Source of the DNA: Phycisphaeraceae bacterium
GTDB lineage: Bacteria; Planctomycetota; Phycisphaerae; Phycisphaerales; UBA1924
DNA: 64,000 nucleotides
Assembly: GCA_019636695.1 (NCBI GenBank)
Contig: JAHBXD010000007.1
Span: 111,601 to 175,600, forward strand
Reading direction: 5' to 3'
Made by a program: the position numbers and the translations under genes
In this document: positions 8,330 to 18,497 of the stretch, piece after piece
How the letters are laid out: each line of letters opens with the position of its first letter
How positions within the stretch are numbered: the first letter of the stretch is position 1
The notes under the pieces: generated by a model
What the model saw: only the letters and a program-made list of their open reading frames with translations
The model's database searches: none
What the model was told of the DNA's origin: nothing

Positions 8330-9525
8330 TTCGCCTTCGGTGGAGAGATGATCCGGCGGCGTGCCGTCGGCTTCGGTGCTGCGCTCGCGGGGCGAACTGA
8401 TGCGACGGTAGTTTTTGGGGCCTTGATGCGTGATGTGTGGGGTGTTGCGAGCGCACTCCGGACTGGCTTTTGAGTCGACTTGGCAGTGCCGCGGCCTTCA
8501 ACAGACGATTTCGGTGACGTATTCGCTCGCTCACCCCGAGGGGTTCCCGATCGAACCATGCTGCGGGCTTTCCGCTTCTGGCGCAGGGGTGGGGGTACAT
8601 CGGCAGGAGTATGCCGCGAACCCGGAAGCACGCCCCGAGCAAGCACGCCCCGAGCGTTGCTGCGGGTGGTCGAATCGTCAGAAGGCGTGCGGGGTTTCTT
8701 AGCTGGAGCAGAAGCACGCTTGATACCCTCGCGCAGCAGCCGCAGCTCTTCACGCGTCAATTCGCGCCAGCGGCCACGGGCGACGTTCGATAGCGTGACC
8801 GGCCCGATCGCGACGCGTTCGAGCTTGCGGACAGGGCAGCGGACGGCCGCCAGCATGCGTCGCACCTGACGATTTCGCCCCTCCTTCAGCGTAAGGCGGA
8901 GCACGGTGCGATCCTGACCACGGGCGAAGATCTCAATCCGTACTCGTGCGGTGCGAACCGCGCCCACGGTGCGGCCGGCCTTTCGCTCGGCAAGGTATAT
9001 GCCCTCTTCCAGTTTCTGCACGTCGTCGTCTTCGAGCCGGCCATTGACCACGGCGAGATAGGTCTTGGGCAGGCCGTTTCGCGGATGGGTGATGGCATTG
9101 GCGAAGTCGCCGTCGTTCGTCAGCAAAAGAAGCCCTGTAGTGTCGTAATCGAGGCGACCCACCGGGAAGAGACGCGCTCGAGACGGGTGGTTGACAAGAT
9201 CGAGCACCGTGCGCCGGTCGGCTCCGGGTTCATCGGCCGCCGTCGTCAGCGTTCTGGGCGGCTTGTTGAGCATCAGGTAGATATGCCGTTCGGGCTCAGG
9301 AAGGGGTCGCCCGCGGACCGCGATGCGGTCAAGTTTTGGATGCACCCACACCGGCAGAGACCGGACAACCTTGCCGTTGACGGTGACAGCTCCATCAAGG
9401 ATCAGTTTCTCACAGTCACGTCGAGCCGCCACGCCGGCATCGGCCATGACGCGCTGCAGACGCTCGCCACGTCGGGCGTCGTCGAGAGGAGGCAGTTCCG
9501 GGTGCGATCGGCCGCGAGGAGGCAT
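8326..9525 (-). CDS. rluB: Pseudouridine synthase, RsuA/RluB family, with long basic tail
   Basis: The first about 250 residues are a full RluB/RsuA-type enzyme, which isomerises uridine in rRNA. An S4 RNA-binding domain (ERLQRVMADAGVAARRDCEK) is followed by the catalytic segment VGRLDYDTTGLLLLTNDGD, with the catalytic Asp in RLDYDTTG, and by the late motif EGRNRQVRRML. After about residue 260 comes a roughly 140-residue low-complexity tail rich in Lys, Arg, Ser, Thr and Pro, probably disordered and RNA-binding. The ATG at 9525 is chosen over an upstream start at 9762 because the S4 domain starts soon after it; a -10-like box lies five bases upstream. RluB is preferred over RsuA by similarity pattern only. 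Confidence 0.85.
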   Translation of the reverse strand: MPPRGRSHPELPPLDDARRGERLQRVMADAGVAARRDCEKLILDGAVTVNGKVVRSLPVWVHPKLDRIAVRGRPLPEPERHIYLMLNKPPRTLTTAADEPGADRRTVLDLVNHPSRARLFPVGRLDYDTTGLLLLTNDGDFANAITHPRNGLPKTYLAVVNGRLEDDDVQKLEEGIYLAERKAGRTVGAVRTARVRIEIFARGQDRTVLRLTLKEGRNRQVRRMLAAVRCPVRKLERVAIGPVTLSNVARGRWRELTREELRLLREGIKRASAPAKKPRTPSDDSTTRSNARGVLARGVLPGSRHTPADVPPPLRQKRKARSMVRSGTPRGERANTSPKSSVEGRGTAKSTQKPVRSALATPHTSRIKAPKTTVASVRPASAAPKPTARRRIISPPKAK

Positions 9526-9530
9526 GCCGC

Positions 9531-9536
9531 ATCGTA
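9531..9536 (-). promoter_or_regulatory. -10-like box suggesting a leaderless rluB mRNA
   Basis: Reading leftward, TACGAT (9536-9531) ends five bases before the ATG at 9525. A weak -35-like TTCGCA lies 16 bases upstream of it. A transcription start at the usual distance would fall on the start codon. No Shine-Dalgarno is present. Confidence 0.4.
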
Positions 9537-9609
9537 GAACCTGCACGGGGCATGCGAAGGATTGCAAAATATGGTGTACTGTGCGCAGGGTTCCAGGGAA
9601 GGAGCAACC

Positions 9610-11187
9610 ATGACGCAGCGCCAAGGTCAGGGCGTCCCGATCAGCGGTGATGATGTATTCCTGACGCCGAGAATCATCGACCGCCTGGCGTTTGAGGAAT
9701 ATGCCCAGCAGCTTCGAGGACTGATTCATCAGGCGAGCGGCGAGGGCAACGCGCTTCGCCACGCCCTGCTTGAGGTCAAGTCGTTCGATCAGTCAGCCAA
9801 GGCCATCACCGGCGAACTCGCCCGCCGCCTGGAAGCCGTCACCCGGCTGATTCCCGCGATCGACGAACGGCTCGCCAAGCTCGAAGCCTTGGCGACGGCG
9901 GCCTTCGACCAGGCCGCGCTCGCGCGCAACGTCGAAATACAGGTCGATGAGTTGATCGCCCGCAAGCTCGATGCCGCAGTACAGCAGATGGCGAACGTTT
10001 CGGCGAGTTTCGATGCCCGTTGCGCCGAGGTCGAGTCTCGGCTTCGCGGCGCCTGGTCGTCAAGCACGCACGACGCCGAGCAGGCCGCGGCGATGCTCGC
10101 ACAGCGCGTCGCCCAGGCTTCCGCTGAACTCGAATCGCGCATGCGCGAGCAGGTTGCTCCGGCTGAGTCTCGGTTGGTTGAGGCTTCGAGGTTGGCGCAG
10201 GCCTTGCTCGAACGCGTCGAAGGGTCACTTCCCCAGCTGCAGGAACGGATTGAGCAGGCGGGCATGCAGATCGACGAGCGGTTGCATCGTGTGACCACCG
10301 GGTTGGAAAAGCGCATCGAGCAGATCAAAGCCGAGGTGGCTGTCGCCACCGGCCCGGCGATCACCAACCTGAATCTGCTCTGCCATCGCGCCGTCGATGT
10401 ACTGGGGATAGATCCGCGTGCGGCGGTCGATGCCGATGCTCCCCCCGCACACCCCGGGAGTTTGACCGACATCGTGCTGCGTGCCGAGCACGCAATCGAG
10501 CACGCCGCGGGCATGGCCCAGCAAGTTGAACAGGAACGGCGGCATCTTGAAGCCTGCGCGGGCCGCCTCGATCGACTGCGTCAGGCAGCGCACGATGCCG
10601 AGCGCGCCTGCGAACGCATCGAGGCGATCCTTGCGCATCGTCGCGCCGACATCGCCGCCGTCGCCGCCATTCCCGGAGAACAAGAGCTGGCCGACCTCGC
10701 CCAACGCGCAACGGAACTGCGCGACATCATGGCCGATGCTGCGAACCACCATCGCGCGGCGGAGCGTGCTGCCGCACGCACAACCGAAGCCCTTGCACGA
10801 AGTGAGGCCCTGACGGCACGCCTGCGTGAGCTCGAGGCGATGATGGACCTTGCCGAGTCTCGCGTTCGTGATGCAATGACCGATGCGCAAAGGCAGGTTG
10901 GTGAAGTCGATGGTGCGATCGCCGGTGCGGCAGCGCACATGCACCGCACGACCGTAGAACTCGAACAGCGGCTCGAAGCGGCTGCCGCTCGCACGCAGGC
11001 CATTCTCGACGACGTGGCGCAAGCGTCGGAGCCAGTGAACCGTCCTGCACGAGAAATTCGTGCGACTTCGAGTGAGGCGCCTCCCGTTCGTTCGCAGGCG
11101 AAGCCACGTGCAAAATCCAAGGCAGTGATTGGCGACAAGCCCGCACAGCGCAAGCCCGCATCGAAGAACGCCTCGCGTCGCAAATGA
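9610..11187 (+). CDS. Coiled-coil protein with basic tail, function unknown
   Basis: This 525-residue protein is almost entirely predicted helix rich in Ala, Glu, Arg and Gln, with heptad-like patterns from about residue 60 to 480. It has no signal peptide or membrane segment, so it is probably cytoplasmic. The last about 35 residues are Lys/Ala/Pro/Arg-rich (AKPRAKSKAV, PAQRKPASKNASRRK), like histone H1-type tails that bind nucleic acid. The ATG at 9610 follows AGGGAAGGAG. A -10-like TACTGT lies at 9577-9582. It is divergent from rluB across 84 bases. A role in chromosome or cell organisation is a guess. Confidence 0.75.
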   Translation: MTQRQGQGVPISGDDVFLTPRIIDRLAFEEYAQQLRGLIHQASGEGNALRHALLEVKSFDQSAKAITGELARRLEAVTRLIPAIDERLAKLEALATAAFDQAALARNVEIQVDELIARKLDAAVQQMANVSASFDARCAEVESRLRGAWSSSTHDAEQAAAMLAQRVAQASAELESRMREQVAPAESRLVEASRLAQALLERVEGSLPQLQERIEQAGMQIDERLHRVTTGLEKRIEQIKAEVAVATGPAITNLNLLCHRAVDVLGIDPRAAVDADAPPAHPGSLTDIVLRAEHAIEHAAGMAQQVEQERRHLEACAGRLDRLRQAAHDAERACERIEAILAHRRADIAAVAAIPGEQELADLAQRATELRDIMADAANHHRAAERAAARTTEALARSEALTARLRELEAMMDLAESRVRDAMTDAQRQVGEVDGAIAGAAAHMHRTTVELEQRLEAAAARTQAILDDVAQASEPVNRPAREIRATSSEAPPVRSQAKPRAKSKAVIGDKPAQRKPASKNASRRK

Positions 11188-11466
11188 CTCGGAAGCATTC
11201 ATACGGTCCTGGCCTATGGGGTGAAACCCGGAACGCGATGAGCCGTGTGACTGCCCTGCATGCGCAATCTTGTGAGCAGGAAATTATCGCTCCGCATGAT
11301 GACTGCCCATCATGACGTAGCCCTATTCCGAGGCGTTTGCGGCCGTGCGCCAAGGAAATCCCGAGCAGCAAGTGCGCGGATTGAGCTTGTATTATGAATG
11401 GGTTCCTGTATAAATGGGGTCCGGATAGTCCGGAGCGTCAGGGGGGATTTTCAACAGGAGGGATCC
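11188..11466. other. Intergenic region upstream of the Asp-box protein gene
   Basis: There is no gene in these 279 bases. The first half contains short GC-rich inverted repeats without a T-run. The last about 80 bases are more AT-rich and hold a probable promoter and a strong ribosome-binding site. Confidence 0.5.
11387..11414 (+). promoter_or_regulatory. Probable promoter of the secreted Asp-box protein gene
   Basis: TTGTAT (11387-11392), a 16-base spacer and TATAAA (11409-11414) form a plausible sigma70-type promoter in an AT-richer patch. The leader to the ATG at 11467 would be about 45 bases and contains CAGGAGGG just before the start. Confidence 0.45.
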
Positions 11467-13845
11467 ATGAAGATTCTGTGGTCCGGAGTGACGGTCTCTG
11501 TGGCGATTGTCGGGGTCGCATCTGCCGGTCCCGAAATTCGCCGCGATGTGCATGGGAATGTCGCCCTCGGCGGTCTTGTCGACGACGGGTCTTCGCATGG
11601 GGCGACCCCTGGCGAATCGTTGACGGAATGGACGCCTATCGGTCCGTTCGGCGGCGATGTCCAGGATGTCAACGCTTCACCGACCGATCCGATGATGGTG
11701 CTCGCCGCGATTGCGCCGGGCGGTTCGGTCGGGGGCACGCTCTATCGTTCGACCGACGGCGGCTCGACATGGGCGACGGTGCCTGCGCTGGCGGGCAGAA
11801 GCGTCTACGACATCGAGTTTGATCCTTTCGGCGTCGCGTATATCGGCACATTCGACGGCGTATGGAAGAGCGTGGACAACGGCGCCAGCTTCTCTCCGCT
11901 TGATCTGGGCATCGGTGTCAACGATCAGGTCTTCGATGTAGCCATTGATCCCAACGATCCGAACGTGATCTACTGCGGCGTTGCCGATGCCAACGGCAGC
12001 CAGACGCAAGTGCTGCTGCGAAGTGTCAATGCCGGGGCAACCTGGTCGAATCTCACCCCCCCGGGAGCCGTGGGCCAGAGCTGCCGCGGCATTGCGATCA
12101 ACCCGAATAACTCGCTGGAAATCATGGCGGTTTTCGGTGGGGCCTTCGGCGGTGGGTCGGCCTGGTTTACTTCCAACGGAGGCGCCACCTGGAACAATGC
12201 ATCCAGCGGCCTTCCCAACAACCCCATGAACGATGTCATCTGGCAGAATGGTGACTGGATCATCGGCGGCGGCCAGCTCTTCGGTGGTCAGGTTGTCGGT
12301 GTCTATCGCAGCAACAACAACGGCACAAGCTGGACGGCCATGCACGATGGCTCGTGGCCGAGCCTCGTCGTGACCGATGTGCAGGCCATTCCCGGCACCG
12401 TCGGAGGCCTGCTGGTTTCGACGACAGCGGGCATCCACCGCTCGATGAGCGGCACTCCCGGCACATGGGATATTTCTGCCGGCGGGACCTCGCCGTATGC
12501 GTGCTTGGCGGTTCGTCATGCACCCGATGATGCCAATCGAATTTACATCGGCGCTAACTCGTTCGGTGTTGTGCGAAGCACCGATAACCTTGCCTCTTCG
12601 AGCATCAGTTCGGTCGGGATCGGTGCGCTGGATGTTCACTCCATCCACGCCAATCCCGTCAATCCCGATGAACTCGCCATCGCCTTCCAGGGACAGAACA
12701 ACGGCGGCATCTACGTTTCGCTCAACGGCGGCCAGACATGGACCATTGAGACCGGCCTCCCCGGCAGCCGCTACAACACCGTCCGGTTCGATGCCAACGG
12801 CACACTCTTCGCCATCAACGACGGCCCGACCGGCGGCGGCATCCTCGAAGGCCTTTACCGCCGCAACGCCCCCGGCAACTGGACGCCGCTCGGCCCGGAC
12901 CAGGGGCCATTCTTTGAGAGCCGACTCTACGGCATCGACTTCGGCAAGTTCGATCCGCTCATCATCGTGCTGAGCGGCCAGGACTTCGGCGTCGCGGGCT
13001 TCGAAGCGACTGTCTGGCGCTCGCTCGACGCCGGCGGAGAGTGGGTCAAAGTCTACGAGAGCGTCGAATCCAACGAAACCGTGCAGTCTGTCTTCATCGT
13101 CGATGATGGCAGCGACCTCAATATGATCGCCTCTTTCACGGATTTCGGCACAAACCAGACTGGCGGCGCGCTTCGCTCCACCGATGGCGGCACCACTTGG
13201 GTGCCCGCCGATAACGGGCTGGCGACCAATGTGCAGGGGTACAGCCTCGCCGTTTCTCCCGATGACGCTTCAACCTTCTTCATGGCCGATGGGGCGACGT
13301 CTTCCGGCGGCGGCGGCCTCTGGGTCACCACAGACGCCGGCGCGAGCTGGACACGCCAGATTCATACCCCGGGTTTCCGGGCCGTGGCGGTTAACCCGAG
13401 TGACGCCGATCACATCATTATCGGCACCACCTTCGCCGCACCGCGCGTTCGCGAATCGACGGACGGTGGCCTGTCGTTCTTTGATTTCATGCAGGGTCTG
13501 GCCGCAACCATCACGGTCCGGGGGCTGAGTTCCGGCCCTGAGCAGATCGTCTACCTCGCCACGAATGTCGGCACCTACAAGCGAGATCTCCCAGGCGGCG
13601 GCTGCCCGGCCGATCTCTCCGGTTCTTCCGACCCCAACGACCCCGGCTACGGCGTTCCCGATGGCCAGGTCGATGCTTCCGATTTCTTCTACTTCCTCGA
13701 CCAGTTCGTCGCCGGCAACCTCGCCGTCGCCGATCTCTCGGGTTCTTCCGACCCCAACGATCCCGCCTACGGCGTTCCCGATGGCCAGATCGATGCTTCC
13801 GACTTCTTCTACTTCCTCGACATCTTCGTCGCCGGTTGCCCGTAA
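11467..13845 (+). CDS. Secreted Asp-box (BNR/sortilin-like) beta-propeller protein with dockerin-like C-terminus
   Basis: This 792-residue protein begins with a signal peptide ending near VASAGP. The body contains about ten Asp-box motifs, for example STDGGSTW, SVNAGATW, SNGGATW, SLNGGQTW, STDGGTTW and TTDAGASW, spaced as in multi-bladed propellers of the BNR/VPS10 type. The C-terminus holds two 40-residue repeats, each ADLSGSSDPNDP...GVPDGQ(V/I)DASDFFYFLD, which resemble the calcium-binding dockerin/EF-hand-like repeats common at the ends of planctomycete exported proteins. The ATG at 11467 follows AGGAGG. An intrinsic terminator follows, so the gene is probably transcribed alone. Enzyme activity is not shown; a structural or binding role is likely. 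Confidence 0.85.
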   Translation: MKILWSGVTVSVAIVGVASAGPEIRRDVHGNVALGGLVDDGSSHGATPGESLTEWTPIGPFGGDVQDVNASPTDPMMVLAAIAPGGSVGGTLYRSTDGGSTWATVPALAGRSVYDIEFDPFGVAYIGTFDGVWKSVDNGASFSPLDLGIGVNDQVFDVAIDPNDPNVIYCGVADANGSQTQVLLRSVNAGATWSNLTPPGAVGQSCRGIAINPNNSLEIMAVFGGAFGGGSAWFTSNGGATWNNASSGLPNNPMNDVIWQNGDWIIGGGQLFGGQVVGVYRSNNNGTSWTAMHDGSWPSLVVTDVQAIPGTVGGLLVSTTAGIHRSMSGTPGTWDISAGGTSPYACLAVRHAPDDANRIYIGANSFGVVRSTDNLASSSISSVGIGALDVHSIHANPVNPDELAIAFQGQNNGGIYVSLNGGQTWTIETGLPGSRYNTVRFDANGTLFAINDGPTGGGILEGLYRRNAPGNWTPLGPDQGPFFESRLYGIDFGKFDPLIIVLSGQDFGVAGFEATVWRSLDAGGEWVKVYESVESNETVQSVFIVDDGSDLNMIASFTDFGTNQTGGALRSTDGGTTWVPADNGLATNVQGYSLAVSPDDASTFFMADGATSSGGGGLWVTTDAGASWTRQIHTPGFRAVAVNPSDADHIIIGTTFAAPRVRESTDGGLSFFDFMQGLAATITVRGLSSGPEQIVYLATNVGTYKRDLPGGGCPADLSGSSDPNDPGYGVPDGQVDASDFFYFLDQFVAGNLAVADLSGSSDPNDPAYGVPDGQIDASDFFYFLDIFVAGCP
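13609..13842 (+). repeat. Tandem 120-base repeat encoding dockerin-like units
   Basis: Two adjacent units, 13609-13728 and 13729-13842, are nearly identical at the DNA level. They differ at scattered, mostly synonymous positions plus a few residue changes (QV/QI, DQF/DIF). This points to a fairly recent in-frame duplication. The second unit ends in AGCP at the stop. Confidence 0.9.
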
Positions 13846-13871
13846 TGGACCTCAAAATGCCGTGTGCTCAT

Positions 13872-13907
13872 GCCGCCCGGGGTATTCGACCCCGGGCGGC
13901 GGTTTTT
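13872..13907 (+). terminator. Strong intrinsic terminator
   Basis: A 12-bp perfect stem (13872-13883 with 13889-13900, loop ATTCG) is followed by GGTTTTT. It lies 26 bases after the stop of the Asp-box protein gene. Confidence 0.92.
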
Positions 13908-14075
13908 CACGAACTCGATGACGACGCGCCACTCCGGCTGCGGGCAACCCGTTGCGATGTCGCGGACGGGCGCTGAATTCCCATCCGAAGTTGGGGCCTT
14001 TCGGCTACCATGTTCCCTGACGTGATCAAGCTTCCCGCCGAGCTTGTTGTCCGGTTGCGTGGGCCGTACGAAGGC

Positions 14076-15059
14076 ATGCGCGTCTGCGTCACGGGCGGCG
14101 CGGGGTTCATCGGCGGCCACCTCGTCGACGCGCTTCAAGCGCTCGGGGCAACTGTTTGGGTCATCGACGATTTATCCAACGCGGATGCCTCGCATCTCGC
14201 CGGAATGATGGATCTCGCCCCCGATCAGGTCAATTTCATCCACGGTTCCATACTCGAAGATGCCGCACTACGCACGGCCGTAACCGATGCGCACGTCATC
14301 TTTCATCTCGCGGCCGTCGGTTCTGTGCCTAGGTCGATCAGCGATCCGGAGCGATCATGGATCGTCAATGCTTCAGGCACCGTCCGCGTGCTCGAAGCCG
14401 CACGAAAAGCCGGGAGTAAGCGTGTCGTCTTCGCGGGCAGTTCCAGTGTCTACGGCGATGATCCCGACCTTCCCAAGGTCGAGGGTAAACCGCCTCGCCC
14501 ACGCTCGCCCTACGCCGCATCAAAGGCTGCTGCTGAGCATGCCTGCTTGGCTTGGTCTTCCTCCTACGGGCTTGATACCGTGAGCCTGCGGTATTTCAAC
14601 GTCTTCGGGCCGAGGCAGTCTCCTGAGTCCGAATATGCTGCCGTGATCCCGCGATTTGCAAGTCGCCTCCTCGCCGGTGAGCGCCCGGTGATCTTCGGTG
14701 ATGGCCAACAGTCACGCGATTTCACCTATGTGGCCAATGCCGTGCTCGCGACATTGCTAGCGGGTTCGTGCGAATCCCCGCTTCGGGGCGAGGTCATCAA
14801 CGTCGGCGCGGGCAAACGCACCACCCTGCTTGAACTCGCAGCCCTCATGGCCGAACTTTGTATAGATGATGGCCGTGCGATCACCGCCGAGCCTGAACAC
14901 CGACCCATGCGCCCGGGCGATGTGATGCACTCACTCGCCGATATCTCCAAGGCGGCGACAATCCTCGGCTATAAGCCCATCGTCGGTCTCAAGCAAGGTC
15001 TTGCCGACACCATCGCGTGGCAACGCGGCCTGCCCGCTTCGAAGCCCGACTCGGCCTGA
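14076..15059 (+). CDS. NAD-dependent sugar-nucleotide epimerase/dehydratase
   Basis: This 327-residue short-chain dehydrogenase of the extended type has the NAD-binding motif VTGGAGFIGGHL at the N-terminus, the DD motif (VIDDLSN), the catalytic Ser region FAGSSSVYGD and the YxxxK pair in SPYAASK. These fit UDP-glucose 4-epimerase-like enzymes that act on nucleotide sugars for envelope polysaccharide. The exact substrate is not readable. An upstream in-frame ATG at 14010 lies inside a -10-like TACCAT (14006-14011), and the Rossmann fold begins directly at 14076 with a GAAGG upstream, so the downstream start is preferred. Confidence 0.85.
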   Translation: MRVCVTGGAGFIGGHLVDALQALGATVWVIDDLSNADASHLAGMMDLAPDQVNFIHGSILEDAALRTAVTDAHVIFHLAAVGSVPRSISDPERSWIVNASGTVRVLEAARKAGSKRVVFAGSSSVYGDDPDLPKVEGKPPRPRSPYAASKAAAEHACLAWSSSYGLDTVSLRYFNVFGPRQSPESEYAAVIPRFASRLLAGERPVIFGDGQQSRDFTYVANAVLATLLAGSCESPLRGEVINVGAGKRTTLLELAALMAELCIDDGRAITAEPEHRPMRPGDVMHSLADISKAATILGYKPIVGLKQGLADTIAWQRGLPASKPDSA

Positions 15060-15201
15060 AAACCCAGGAAGAGTTCTCGCGGCGAACACAGCTCAGCGTC
15101 GTCGATGTTCCACGCAGCGTCTGATCGAGACATCGTGGATCGGAAAGCGTGTGCCGAAATCTGTTGGCCGCAAGGTCGGTGAGCGTTCCAAGGCCAAACT
15201 T

Positions 15202-16107
15202 ATGCACAAGCAGCCAACAGCCAACGAAAACCAAGGGTTTCATTGGCCGCCCCGCGATCCAGCGGGCCCGCTGGTCGATCCTGTGCCGACTCGCCGACCG
15301 GCTTCTTCTCCGATAGTCCCCCCCCTGCATTGGTGGGAGTGCATCGAGCGCGCATGGCTCTCGGTTCGCACAGCACCCCTCAAACGGAGGTTCATGGATG
15401 AAGGCTGGGTGCCCGACCACGCCGCGGCATACTGCCCTCGGTGTGGCGATTCTGTCGGCCCGTTTGAGGCCGACCTCAGCGGCTGTCAGGCATGCCGTGC
15501 TCGCAGGCTTCCATGGGAACGAGCGATCCGCCTGGGTGCCCACGAGGGGATACTTCGGGAGGCCATCCTCGACCTGAAGTTCCACGCCTGGCGTCGTGTC
15601 GGAGATGAGCTTGGGTGTCTCCTGGGTCAGGCCGTCAAAACCGCACTGCTCAATGCCGCGATTCCGCTTGAATCGGTCACGGTCATCCCGGTGCCCACGA
15701 CCATGTTCCGCAGGCTCGGTCACGGCGTGGATCATGCTCTAGTTCTGGCGAGGGGTGTTGCCCGCGAACTTGATGCCCCGATTCGGCGACCGGTCTGGAG
15801 GCGACGTGGGCCGGCCCAGCGTGGTGCCAGCGCAACCGAACGCAGATACCGAATCGCAGGAGCCTTTCGGCCTCGTGAATGGGGGGGATACCCCCAGCTG
15901 GCGGGCAGGACGATCGTGATTGTGGACGATGTGCGGACGACTGGTGCAACACTTCGCGGGGTTTGCCGAGCGCTGAAGTCCGGGATGCGGCGGTGGGAAA
16001 AACGCTCGGGGAAGCGACCGGCTCCGCTGAGGGTGATCGTGGCGACCATTGCGGTGACGCCGATTCGAGAGAATCGTCGCGTAAATCAAGGAATAACAAG
16101 AGCTTAG
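15202..16107 (+). CDS. comF: ComF-type amidophosphoribosyltransferase-like protein
   Basis: This 301-residue protein has a Cys-rich N-terminal segment (CPRCGD and CQACRARRLPW, a probable zinc ribbon). Then comes the ComF signature region (GILREAILDLKFHAW) and a C-terminal phosphoribosyltransferase fold with the PRPP-binding loop TIVIVDDVRTTGATL. ComF-family proteins are linked to DNA uptake in naturally competent bacteria. The ATG at 15202 is the first good start before the conserved region; a longer reading from 15001 would overlap the epimerase gene. About 65 Pro/Arg-rich residues precede the zinc ribbon. A ComEA-like protein is encoded further right at 21382. Confidence 0.8.
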   Translation: MHKQPTANENQGFHWPPRDPAGPLVDPVPTRRPASSPIVPPLHWWECIERAWLSVRTAPLKRRFMDEGWVPDHAAAYCPRCGDSVGPFEADLSGCQACRARRLPWERAIRLGAHEGILREAILDLKFHAWRRVGDELGCLLGQAVKTALLNAAIPLESVTVIPVPTTMFRRLGHGVDHALVLARGVARELDAPIRRPVWRRRGPAQRGASATERRYRIAGAFRPREWGGYPQLAGRTIVIVDDVRTTGATLRGVCRALKSGMRRWEKRSGKRPAPLRVIVATIAVTPIRENRRVNQGITRA

Positions 16108-16207
16108 AAAACCTCCAGAGCCGATTATCCGGCCGTCCGCAAGTATCGCATATGTGAAAATGGTGAACCGAAAGTGAAGACTTGAGCGAAAAAGTGATTC
16201 CGAACAG

Positions 16208-16235
16208 TTGACCGGCGAAGGGTAGGTCGTACCAT
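16208..16235 (+). promoter_or_regulatory. Promoter of the 16S rRNA unit
   Basis: TTGACC (16208-16213), a 16-base spacer and TACCAT (16230-16235) form a well-matched promoter. The predicted start near 16242 lies about 400 bases before the mature 16S end. Confidence 0.65.
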
Positions 16236-16310
16236 ATCCCCTGCCCCTAAATGGGGCGGCGAGAGCCGGCAGCGGCGATGGGTATCTGTCGCATCGGACG
16301 GTTCGGGCCT

Positions 16311-16322
16311 TTCTCTTTGACA
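16311..16322 (+). promoter_or_regulatory. boxA-like rRNA antitermination element
   Basis: TTCTCTTTGACA closely resembles the boxA consensus (TGCTCTTTAACA) bound by NusB/NusE, and it sits in the transcribed leader downstream of the promoter. The TTGACA inside it could also be misread as a -35 box, but no -10 follows at the right distance. Confidence 0.55.
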
Positions 16323-16637
16323 AGTGAACAGTTGGTGATCGCGAGAGTGCGAGGCGCCGCCGACGCGTGTACGCGTGGTTGTGGCAAACCGGGCGTCGCC
16401 CTGAACAGCTGGCCGTGTGTCACAGCACACGGTCTCTGACTCTCGTGCACTGCTCACCTCGGGCAACCGAGGTGGAGTATCCCTTTCAGAGATCAGAAAA
16501 ATACCGCCGGGGCGAGTACCCCGGTGGGCCGGCGGGTTTCCCGTCGGTAAGACCGGTCCGCCCGTAAGGGCGGATGCCGGACAAACAATTTGTTGATTAC
16601 CGGTTTTTTCCGCAAGGGGGAAATCGGACACAAATAA

Positions 16638-18497
<1,860 letters not shown>

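Larger units (their letters stand above)
16108..16637 (+). other. 16S rRNA promoter and leader region
   Basis: There is no protein gene here. The stretch carries a promoter (16208-16235) and then about 400 bases of leader with several GC-rich hairpins (for example GTCCGCCC-gtaa-GGGCGGA around 16557-16575) and a boxA-like element. Long structured leaders are normal for rRNA operons. Confidence 0.7.

Noticed and set aside
16317..16322. TTGACA as a second 16S -35 box
   Set aside because: No -10 box lies 16-18 bases downstream; the surrounding TTCTCTTTGACA fits boxA better.
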